Source of the DNA: Bacillota bacterium
GTDB taxonomy: Bacteria; Bacillota; Sulfobacillia; Symbiobacteriales; ZC4RG38
Direction: 5' to 3'
Assembly: GCA_003242505.1 (NCBI GenBank)
Contig: QGUP01000177.1
Span: 1 to 5,105 of the forward strand
DNA: 5,105 bases
This document shows positions 1 through 4,766 of the stretch, in pieces (positions within the stretch are counted from its first letter, which is position 1; each line of letters begins with the position of its first letter). The position numbers and the translations under genes are program-made. The notes beneath the pieces were generated by a model. It searched no databases. It was not told the DNA's origin and was given only the letters and a program-made list of their open reading frames with translations.

Positions 1-26
1 CGATCTTCGCTTTGTTCTCGTGGCCT

Positions 27-93
27 GGGAGATGTTAAAAAGAGACAGCAACCAAGGGGGGCGGGGGCGGGCTCATCTCCATCAACATCTCCC
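27..93. repeat. 10-bp perfect inverted repeat with a 47-base spacer
   Basis: GGGAGATGTT at 27-36 is exactly complementary to AACATCTCCC at 84-93. A second partial copy of the right arm, CATCTCC, lies at 74-80, so the left arm could pair with either copy. The arms have moderate GC content in an otherwise GC-saturated region, so chance pairing is less likely than for the surrounding hairpins. It may be a leader RNA structure or a binding site. It does not resemble the yybP-ykoY manganese riboswitch core as I know it. Confidence 0.4.
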
Positions 94-207
94 CCGGGGG
101 GGCCGGGGCCGGAAGCCCGGCCCCCACGCCGCGCCCGGGGCGCAGCGCGACCCCGGGCCCCCGGGGCTCGGGCTATCCCTCCCGGCTCCCCTGCCGGTCC
201 GGCCACG

Positions 208-213
208 TACAAT
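208..213 (+). promoter_or_regulatory. Possible -10 element upstream of ytaF
   Basis: TACAAT at 208-213 matches the TATAAT consensus at five of six positions and stands out in a GC-rich surround. No convincing -35 hexamer sits 16-18 bases upstream and there is no TGn extension. It would place a transcript start near 220 and leave a leader of only about 15 bases before ytaF. Suggestive only. Confidence 0.2.
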
Positions 214-234
214 GGGCCGGACCGGAAAGGGGGG

Positions 235-909
235 ATGGGGTTGCAGTTGCCCGCGCTGGTGGCCCTGGCCCTGGCCCTCAGCCTGGACTCCCTGGCGGTA
301 GGGCTCGTCTACGGCGGCCGGCGGATTCGGCTGCCGGCCCTCGGCCTTCTCCTGGCCGGCGGAGTCTCCGCAGCGGCCCTGGCCCTCGCCATGGCCGCAG
401 GGGCCCTGGCTGGGACCGGCCTGGGCGCCCTCTGGTCCCGGCGCCTGGGGGCGGTGTTCCTGATGGGGGCGGGGGGATACGCCCTCTGGCAGGCCCGGCA
501 CTCGGCCCGGGGAGGTCAGAATTCCCGCCCGGCCCCGCCGCCGGCGGCAGGGGGCGGCGAGGAGGGGGCGGTCTGGCGGTTCACCTGGCGCACCAGGACC
601 CTCCGGCTGGCGGTGACCGTCCTCCGGGAGCCGGCCGCGGCGGACCTGGACGCCAGCGGCAACATCAGCCCGCCGGAAGCGATCCTCCTGGGCCTGGCCC
701 TGGCCGCGGACTCCTTCGCCGCTGGCATCGGCGCCGGGCTGGCCGGCTTCTCCCCGACCCTCCTGCCGGCCCTGGCCGGGCTCAGCACCGCCGGTTCCCT
801 GTACCTCGGCTCCCGGCTGGCCGCCCGGCTCCCCGGGAGAAGGGACGGCCGGTGGGAGTGGATTCACGGTCTGGTCCTGCTCGCTCTGGGACTGATCCGG
901 CTGTGGTAA
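235..909 (+). CDS. ytaF: YtaF-family sporulation membrane protein (MntP/DUF204-like)
   Basis: A 224-residue hydrophobic protein with the two-repeat layout of the MntP/YtaF family. TM1 carries SLDSLAVG (residues 16-23, Asp18) and the second half carries AADSFAAG (157-164, Asp159); MntP proteins have acidic residues at these repeat positions. The block RTLRLAVTVLREP followed by DLDASGNISPPE (137-148) and the GIGAGLAGFSP stretch closely resemble Bacillus YtaF as I remember it. YtaF is linked to sporulation but its molecular role is not settled; manganese export is only an analogy from MntP. Residues 91-112 form a Gly/Pro-rich soluble loop before the EF-hand-like segment. The start is uncertain: ATG 235 lies almost on top of the AAAGGGGGG sequence (226-234), whereas TTG 241 is spaced about 6 bases from it and would remove two residues. 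murJ follows after 44 bases, suggesting co-transcription. Confidence 0.85.
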   Translation: MGLQLPALVALALALSLDSLAVGLVYGGRRIRLPALGLLLAGGVSAAALALAMAAGALAGTGLGALWSRRLGAVFLMGAGGYALWQARHSARGGQNSRPAPPPAAGGGEEGAVWRFTWRTRTLRLAVTVLREPAAADLDASGNISPPEAILLGLALAADSFAAGIGAGLAGFSPTLLPALAGLSTAGSLYLGSRLAARLPGRRDGRWEWIHGLVLLALGLIRLW

Positions 910-912
910 AAT
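904..912 (+). promoter_or_regulatory. Possible extended -10 promoter over the ytaF stop codon
   Basis: TGGTAAAAT at 904-912 combines a TGn extension with TAAAAT (five of six matches to TATAAT) and includes the ytaF TAA stop. No good -35 is seen. A transcript starting about 7 bases downstream would begin at or near GTG 918, which is in frame with murJ. This could be chance, because a TAA stop supplies part of the match. Confidence 0.2.
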
Positions 913-953
913 GGGGGGTGAGTTTTTCACCGGGAGGAACGCCGAAGCGCGCC

Positions 954-2585
954 ATGGCCGACACGGTGCAGCGGCTGGCGGGTGCCGCTCTGGCGGTCAC
1001 AGCCCTCACGGTGGTGCAGAAGGTCGTCGGCTTTCTCACCGAACTGGCGGTGGCCGGAGCCTTCGGCGCCAGCGCCGCCACGGACGCGTACCTGGTGGGC
1101 CTCACCCTTCCGTACCTGGTGGCCAACACCGCCATGGCCGGCCTTAGCCTCGCCCTCGTCCCCGCCCTGACCGGGGCCCTGGCGGGGGCCGGTGCGGGGG
1201 CTGCCCTCGGGCTCGCCCGGCGCTACCTCCGGCGGCTGGGTCTCGGGGGCCTGATAGTCGCCCTCCTGGGCGGGGCCGTCCTTCCCTGGGCGGTGGCGCC
1301 GGTCACCGCCGGCTGGAGCCCGGAACTCCGGCGGCTGGCGGTGGCCTCGGGGTGGATCGCCTGGCCGGCGGTGGCCCTGGGGGCCGTGGCCGCGGTCTAC
1401 CAGGCGCTCCTCCACAGCCACCGGGTCTTCTACTTCACACCGCTGGGGATCATCCTCCAGAACCTGGCAGTGGCTGTCCCGGCCCTCTGGCTCTCCCACC
1501 TGGGGCCCCTGGTCCTGGCCGGAGGCTACACCGCCGGGGTGGGGCTGCACCTTCTCCTCTACCTCCTGGCCTGGCAGGCGGTCTCCCGCCGGGTCCGGGG
1601 GGGCTCCCGGCCCGCCGGCTCTGCCCAGCCGGCGGGCTTCTCCCCGGAGGCTCAGCCCGCGCCGCCGGCGGGCCCCGGGGCTGCGGGTCCCGGGGAGGCG
1701 CCGGGGCAGCCCCGGGCGCTCCTGGTGCCCCTCGTGGCCTGGTCCCTCCTCGGACAGGCGCCCACCCTGATCGAGCGGCTCTTTGCCGGCTGGGTTCCTC
1801 CCGGCGCCGTCAGCGCATACTACTACGCGTACAAGCTCCGCCAGTTCCCGGTGGAGACCGCGGTCCAGGCGGTCGCCACCGTCACCTACCCGGCCCTGGC
1901 GGCGGCCGCGGCCCTGGGGCGCCGGCAAGAACTCGGGGCGACGGTGGCGGAGGGGGTGCGCCTTGGGCTCCTCGGGGCCCTGCCCGCGGCGGTGGGGCTC
2001 GGGGTCCTGGCCGAGCCCATCGTCCGGGTGGTCTACGAGCGGGGAGCCTTCGGCCCGGGCGCCACGGCCATGACCGCCGGGGCCCTGGCCGGGTACGCGC
2101 CGGGGATTCCCGCCCAGGCGGTGGCCACGGTGCTCGCCTACACCCTCTTTGCCACGGGACGGCCCTGGTGGCCTCCGGTGGCGCTCTTTCTGGCCGCGCT
2201 GGTCCAGGCCGGCACCGCCTGGCTCCTGCTGCCGGCAGCCGGGGCGGCTGCCCTGCCCTGGGCCTCCTCGGTGGCCGCCGGGGCGGCCGGCGCGGGCCTG
2301 GCCCTGGCCTGGGCCCGGGGCCAGGGTGCCCGGGTTCCCTGGCGGCAGGTGGTGGCGCCGCCTTTCCTCGCGACCCTGCCGGTAGCGGCGGTCAGCCTGG
2401 TCGCCGCCGGCCCCCTCCGCCGGCTGCCTCCTGGACCCGGCCTGGCCCTGGGGCTCCTGGGGACCATCGGTGCGGCCGTCCTGGCCTTCCTCCTGGCCCT
2501 GGCCCGGATGCGGCTGCCCGAGGCGGACCTGCTGCTCCGCAAGCTCTTCCGGCTCTTTCCGGCCCGGAACCGTCCGGAGGGCTGA
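954..2585 (+). CDS. murJ: MurJ/MviN-family lipid-linked precursor flippase, divergent
   Basis: A 543-residue polytopic membrane protein of the MOP exporter superfamily, near the usual MurJ length. Family marks are GAFGASAATDAYLVG (36-49), YYYAYKLRQFPVE (289-301) with VATVTYPAL after it, and IVRVVYERGAFGPG (356-369) followed by a long TM pair. MurJ flips lipid II across the membrane for cell-wall synthesis. The membrane lobes are joined by a Pro/Ala/Gly-rich linker (about 212-254). Against E. coli MurJ, Asp39 is kept (Asp44 here), but Arg18 and Arg270 appear to be Lys (23, 294) and Arg24 and Arg52 appear lost, so the substrate could differ. ATG 954 is chosen because the family's N-terminal helix starts just after it. 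It has no good ribosome site: GGGAGGA at 932-938 is 15 bases away. In-frame GTG 918 would add 12 residues. The family call is firm; the lipid II role is inferred. Confidence 0.88.
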   Translation: MADTVQRLAGAALAVTALTVVQKVVGFLTELAVAGAFGASAATDAYLVGLTLPYLVANTAMAGLSLALVPALTGALAGAGAGAALGLARRYLRRLGLGGLIVALLGGAVLPWAVAPVTAGWSPELRRLAVASGWIAWPAVALGAVAAVYQALLHSHRVFYFTPLGIILQNLAVAVPALWLSHLGPLVLAGGYTAGVGLHLLLYLLAWQAVSRRVRGGSRPAGSAQPAGFSPEAQPAPPAGPGAAGPGEAPGQPRALLVPLVAWSLLGQAPTLIERLFAGWVPPGAVSAYYYAYKLRQFPVETAVQAVATVTYPALAAAAALGRRQELGATVAEGVRLGLLGALPAAVGLGVLAEPIVRVVYERGAFGPGATAMTAGALAGYAPGIPAQAVATVLAYTLFATGRPWWPPVALFLAALVQAGTAWLLLPAAGAAALPWASSVAAGAAGAGLALAWARGQGARVPWRQVVAPPFLATLPVAAVSLVAAGPLRRLPPGPGLALGLLGTIGAAVLAFLLALARMRLPEADLLLRKLFRLFPARNRPEG

Positions 2586-2587
2586 CA

Positions 2588-2612
2588 GGACCCGGCGGGA
2601 AGGCCGGTGTCC
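2588..2612 (+). terminator. Hairpin just after murJ, weak terminator candidate
   Basis: GGACCCGGC (2588-2596) can pair with GCCGGTGTCC (2603-2612), giving nine base pairs with one bulged T and a GGGAAG loop. It begins three bases after the murJ stop. There is no T tract after it, so it is at best a Rho-assisted or partial terminator, or a 3'-end stabilising structure. Confidence 0.3.
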
Positions 2613-2635
2613 CGAATCCTCCGACAGGAAATAAG

Positions 2636-2665
2636 TTGCAATCGGACAGCCCGCCGTGTTAAGAT
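2636..2665 (+). promoter_or_regulatory. Candidate extended -10 promoter for the 86-residue gene
   Basis: TTGCAA (2636-2641) and TAAGAT (2660-2665) are 18 bases apart, each matching the sigma-A consensus at four of six positions. A TGn extension (TGT, 2657-2659) precedes the -10. The stretch 2615-2670 is clearly less GC-rich than its surroundings. A start near 2672 would give a leader of about 125 bases before ATG 2799. Predicted by eye only. Confidence 0.4.
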
Positions 2666-2671
2666 GGAACC

Positions 2672-2798
2672 AGCACCCGGACGGGTAGCCTCAGGGCGCC
2701 CTCGCGGGTCTCTTTAGGCCCGGGTGTTTCATGCCTGCACCACCTCCGTTCACCTGTGGGTGAACTGTTGCGTCCCCGTGGCGGAGGGGAGGATCCCG
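2672..2798 (+). promoter_or_regulatory. Structured leader with sequestrable ribosome binding site
   Basis: CACCCGG (2674-2680) pairs with CCGGGTG (2720-2726), and GCCT (2688-2691) with AGGC (2716-2719) stacks inside it; the 5' arm can instead form a short local stem ACCC/GGGT (2675-2686). A separate perfect hairpin GTTCACC-TGTG-GGTGAAC spans 2748-2765. The Shine-Dalgarno region 2782-2793 can pair with CCTCCG (2743-2748), or GGGGA (2786-2790) with TCCCC (2773-2777). This arrangement suggests control of translation of the next gene. I do not recognise a known riboswitch class. The pairing is visible; the regulatory role is inferred. Confidence 0.4.
2731..2763 (+). CDS. Possible 10-codon leader peptide with a Pro-Pro-Pro run
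   Basis: An ATG at 2731 opens a ten-residue frame, MPAPPPFTCG, ending with TGA at 2761-2763, inside the leader of the next gene. Its Pro4-Pro5-Pro6 codons (CCA CCT CCG, 2740-2748) are complementary to the downstream Shine-Dalgarno region, and its stop lies in the 3' arm of the 2748-2765 hairpin. Upstream GGTG (2723-2726) is only a weak ribosome site. Such short frames arise easily by chance, so this is a hypothesis about a leader peptide, supported only by its placement. Confidence 0.2.
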   Translation: MPAPPPFTCG

Positions 2799-3059
2799 AT
2801 GGGCAAGGTGGTGCCGTTATCTTCGCGCCTTCTGCCGGCTCAGGTAGAGGCGGCGCTCCTCAAGGCCGGAGACCGGTTTCAGCGGCGGCTTAGGGCCCAG
2901 CAAGAGCTTCCCGGCCTCCTCGCTTCCCTCGTGGAGGCGGGGCAGGCGGAGTTCGCCCTGTCGATCCTCCTGCAGTGGGGCCGGGGCGAGGCGGACCCGG
3001 CGGACCTCCTGGAGGTCTGCGCCGCGGCGGTGGAGCGGGCCGGAACCCGGGTGCCGTGA
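2799..3059 (+). CDS. Hypothetical 86-residue helical soluble protein
   Basis: I do not recognise this protein. ATG 2799 is chosen because GGGGAGGA (2786-2793) lies five to six bases before it, an excellent ribosome site; the in-frame extension back to GTG 2724 runs through the structured leader and has unusual codons. The 86 residues look mainly alpha-helical and soluble: a basic N-terminal third rich in Arg/Gln/Lys (residues 24-37), then LPGLLASLVEAGQAEFALSI (about 39-58), and an acidic stretch rich in Glu/Asp (62-80). There is no signal peptide, Cys pair or obvious catalytic motif. Codon choice matches the neighbours, supporting a real gene. It has its own candidate promoter and leader, and a strong terminator follows after about 55 bases, so it may be a single-gene unit. 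The small size and alternating charge would suit an adaptor or regulator, but no function can be assigned. Confidence 0.65.
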   Translation: MGKVVPLSSRLLPAQVEAALLKAGDRFQRRLRAQQELPGLLASLVEAGQAEFALSILLQWGRGEADPADLLEVCAAAVERAGTRVP

Positions 3060-3114
3060 GCCTGCGGGCCGGAGGAGCGGGAAACCCGCGGGCGGAAGAA
3101 GCGAAATCAGGCAG

Positions 3115-3149
3115 AAAAAGGCCGCGACCGGCGGGAGCCGGTCCTTTTT
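3115..3149 (+). terminator. Strong intrinsic terminator after the 86-residue gene
   Basis: GACCGGC (3126-3132), loop GGGA, GCCGGTC (3137-3143), followed by CTTTTT (3144-3149). The AAAAAGG at 3115-3121 is complementary to CCTTTTT at 3143-3149, so the stem can extend across an internal loop and the reverse strand also has a T tract. It can therefore act in both directions. It separates the upstream genes from der. Confidence 0.88.
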
Positions 3150-3150
3150 C

Positions 3151-3185
3151 GTGCCCGGCCCGGCCCGTTGCCGGCCCGGGGGCAC
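3151..3185 (+). repeat. Second GC-rich hairpin directly after the terminator
   Basis: GTGCCC (3151-3156) pairs with GGGCAC (3180-3185), and GGCC (3157-3160) with GGCC (3173-3176) inside it, leaving a three-base bulge and a 12-base loop. There is no T tract. It covers the -35 region proposed for der, so it may matter at the DNA or RNA level, or simply reflect base composition. Confidence 0.3.
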
Positions 3186-3197
3186 CTCTGGCATACT
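3168..3197 (+). promoter_or_regulatory. Candidate extended -10 promoter for der-plsY
   Basis: TTGCCG (3168-3173) and CATACT (3192-3197) are 18 bases apart, each with four of six consensus matches, and TGG (3189-3191) gives a TGn extension. It lies right after the terminator, where a promoter for der is expected. The transcript would start near 3204 with a leader of about 50 bases. Confidence 0.4.
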
Positions 3198-3256
3198 GGG
3201 GCAGGGACTCGTGGCAGCGGGCAGACTAGGCGACACAAGGGAAGGTGACCTCCGAC

Positions 3257-4741
3257 GTGAAGCCCGTCGTCGCCATCGTCGGGCGGCCCAACGTGGGCAA
3301 GTCGACCCTCTTCAACCGGCTCATCGGACAGCGCCTGGCCATCATCGAGGACGAGCCGGGGATTACCCGGGACCGGATCTACGCCGACTGCCACTGGGCT
3401 GGCCGGACCTTCACCCTGGTGGATACCGGCGGCCTCCAGTACGGGATCGAAGGCTATCGGGGAGGCGGCAAGTCCGGGGGCGTCACCGGCGCCCCGCCGG
3501 TCATCGAGGCGGCGGTCACCCGGCAGGCGGAGATGGCGATCCGGGAGGCCGACCTGGTCATCTTCGTCACCGACGTCCGGGCCGGGGTCCAGCCCGACGA
3601 CCTGGAGGTGGCCCAGCTCCTCCGGCGGGTGCAGAAGCCGGTGATCCTCTGCGTCAACAAGGTCGAGACCCCCCAGCACGAGCAGTTGGCCCTGGAGTTC
3701 TACAGCCTGGGCCTGGGGGATTTCATCACCGTCTCCGCCCTCCACGGGACGGGGACCGGCGACCTCCTCGACGCGGTGGTCCGCCACCTGCCGCCCCCGG
3801 CGCCGGAGCCCGAAGAGGACGAAGATCCGAACCTGATCAAGGTCGCGGTGGCAGGCCGGCCCAATGTGGGCAAGAGCACCCTGGTCAACGCCCTGGTGGG
3901 AGAGGAGCGGGTGATCGTCTCCGACATCCCCGGCACCACCCGGGATGCCATCGACGTGCTGGTGGAGCGGGACGGGCGGCGGCTCCTCCTCATCGATACC
4001 GCCGGCCTGCGGCGGAAGTCCCGGGTTGAGGAGCCGGTGGAGCGGTACAGCGTCATCCGGGCCCTCCGGGCCATCGACCGGTCCGACGTGGTGCTCCTGG
4101 TCCTGGACGCCACCGAGGAGGTGACGGACCAGGATCAGAAAATCGCCCAGTACATCAAGGAGCAGGGGAAGGCCTGCGTGGTTGTGGTCAACAAGTGGGA
4201 CCTGGTGGAGAAGAACGACCGGACCATGCAGGAGTACACCGAGCGGATCAAGTACCAGCTGCGGTTCATGGACTACGTGGAACTGGTCTTCCTCTCCGCC
4301 ATGACCCGGGCCCGGCTCAACAAGCTGATCCCGGCCATTGAACTGGTCTGGACCAACCACGGCCGCCGGGTGAGCACCGCTGCCCTCAACGCCTGCATCC
4401 GGGAGGCGGTCCTGCTGACGCCGCCGCCGTCGGAGAAGGGGCAGCGGCTGAAGATCTACTACGCGACCCAGCCCCAGGTCCGGCCCCCGGGGATCGTGCT
4501 CTTCGTCAACAACCCGGAGCTGATGCACTTCTCCTACCAGCGGTACCTGGAGAACCGGCTCCGGGCCACCTTCGACTTCCGGGGCACCCCGATCCGGTGG
4601 TACCTCCGGCAGCGGGAGTCCCGGTCCGGCCTCCGGGTGGCCCGGGAGGGTCAGGGGCCGCGCACCCTCCGGCTGCGCCGGCCAGGACAGGGCCGGGCGA
4701 CCCCGGCCGGGGCGACGGCGGAGGACGAGAGCGACCAGTAA
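3257..4741 (+). CDS. der: Ribosome-assembly GTPase Der (EngA), two GTPase domains plus KH-like domain
   Basis: A 494-residue protein with tandem GTPase domains, the mark of Der, which acts in late 50S subunit assembly in the cytoplasm. Domain 1 has GRPNVGKS (9-16), GITRD (35-39), DTGG (56-59) and NKVE (134-137). Domain 2 has GRPNVGKS (200-207), GTTRD (226-230), DTAG (247-250), NKWD (312-315) and SAMT. The KH-like C-terminal domain follows (about 365-452), with RLKIYYATQ and NPELMHFSYQRYLENR. GTG 3257 is preferred over in-frame GTG 3245: it gives the family's usual start MKPVVAIVGRPNVGKS and is spaced 8 bases from AAGGTGA (3242-3248). Most Der proteins are about 435-440 residues; the excess is a Gly-rich insertion after DTGG (about 66-81) and a basic, low-complexity tail (about 457-494). 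The order der-plsY is common in Bacillota. Confidence 0.97.
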   Translation: MKPVVAIVGRPNVGKSTLFNRLIGQRLAIIEDEPGITRDRIYADCHWAGRTFTLVDTGGLQYGIEGYRGGGKSGGVTGAPPVIEAAVTRQAEMAIREADLVIFVTDVRAGVQPDDLEVAQLLRRVQKPVILCVNKVETPQHEQLALEFYSLGLGDFITVSALHGTGTGDLLDAVVRHLPPPAPEPEEDEDPNLIKVAVAGRPNVGKSTLVNALVGEERVIVSDIPGTTRDAIDVLVERDGRRLLLIDTAGLRRKSRVEEPVERYSVIRALRAIDRSDVVLLVLDATEEVTDQDQKIAQYIKEQGKACVVVVNKWDLVEKNDRTMQEYTERIKYQLRFMDYVELVFLSAMTRARLNKLIPAIELVWTNHGRRVSTAALNACIREAVLLTPPPSEKGQRLKIYYATQPQVRPPGIVLFVNNPELMHFSYQRYLENRLRATFDFRGTPIRWYLRQRESRSGLRVAREGQGPRTLRLRRPGQGRATPAGATAEDESDQ

Positions 4742-4742
4742 T

Positions 4743-4766
4743 TTGCCTGCTCATAGTAGCAGGTAA
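4743..4766 (+). repeat. Hairpin in the der-plsY gap
   Basis: TTGCCTGCT (4743-4751) pairs with AGCAGGTAA (4758-4766), nine pairs including one G-U, with loop CATAGT. It starts two bases after the der stop and is followed by TAAAGCC, with no T tract, so it is not a typical intrinsic terminator. Its moderate AT content contrasts with the surroundings. It could protect or process the der 3' end, or be a protein-binding palindrome. Confidence 0.4.

Larger units (their letters stand above)
1..234. other. Upstream region without a convincing gene; inverted repeat and GC-rich hairpins
   Basis: I see no supportable gene here. Two forward frames stay open, but that is expected at this GC content, and their codons and low-complexity Gly/Pro/Arg products do not look coding. 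An 11-codon tail ending with TAA at 36-38 could be the end of an upstream gene, but its codons (TTG, AGA, TGT) are unlike the neighbours. The segment 27-93 carries a 10-bp perfect inverted repeat, GGGAGATGTT (27-36) and AACATCTCCC (84-93). Further on are two GC-only hairpins: 105-112 with 117-124 (loop AAGC) and 133-140 with 151-158. Neither has a T tract, so they are not clear terminators. The stretch 35-56 is the only A-rich part. Confidence 0.5.

Noticed and set aside
1..234. Manganese (yybP-ykoY) riboswitch ahead of an MntP-like gene
   Set aside because: Tempting from the gene family, but the conserved riboswitch loops are not visible in this stretch, and YtaF is not known to me to be controlled by this riboswitch.
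20..301. 93-codon + strand frame upstream of and overlapping ytaF
   Set aside because: Gly/Arg/Pro-rich translation, no ribosome site at its ATG, and it runs into ytaF in another frame.
82..930. 282-codon - strand frame opposite ytaF
   Set aside because: Low-complexity Gln/Gly/Pro/Arg product with no domain. The + strand gene has clear YtaF motifs, so both cannot be the main coding strand.
927..1928. 333-codon - strand frame opposite the flippase gene
   Set aside because: Gly/Arg/Pro-rich product without domains, lying wholly over a recognised gene; a composition effect.
2302..2326. 8-bp perfect hairpin within the flippase gene (CCCTGGCC / GGCCAGGG)
   Set aside because: It lies in the middle of a coding region made of Ala/Leu/Gly codons, where GC-only inverted repeats are common by chance; no T tract or regulatory context.
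1352..2662. 436-codon + strand frame overlapping the flippase gene
   Set aside because: The translation is mostly Gly, Pro, Arg and Ala with no family resemblance, and it is a shifted reading of a clear MurJ-family gene.
2674..2745. tRNA-like or known riboswitch fold in the leader
   Set aside because: No T-loop GTTCGAATCC-type sequence and no cloverleaf. I could not match cores of the TPP, cobalamin, SAM, guanidine, T-box or fluoride classes by eye.
2724..2798. N-terminal extension of the 86-residue protein back to GTG 2724
   Set aside because: It runs through hairpins and the ribosome site itself, has codons unlike the rest, and lacks a Shine-Dalgarno sequence. ATG 2799 has an excellent one.
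3107..4528. Long open frame on the - strand opposite der (473 codons)
   Set aside because: Its product is low-complexity (His/Asp/Leu/Pro/Gly-rich) with no recognisable domain, and it lies over the highly conserved der. Open antisense frames of this size are expected where third codon positions are nearly all G or C.
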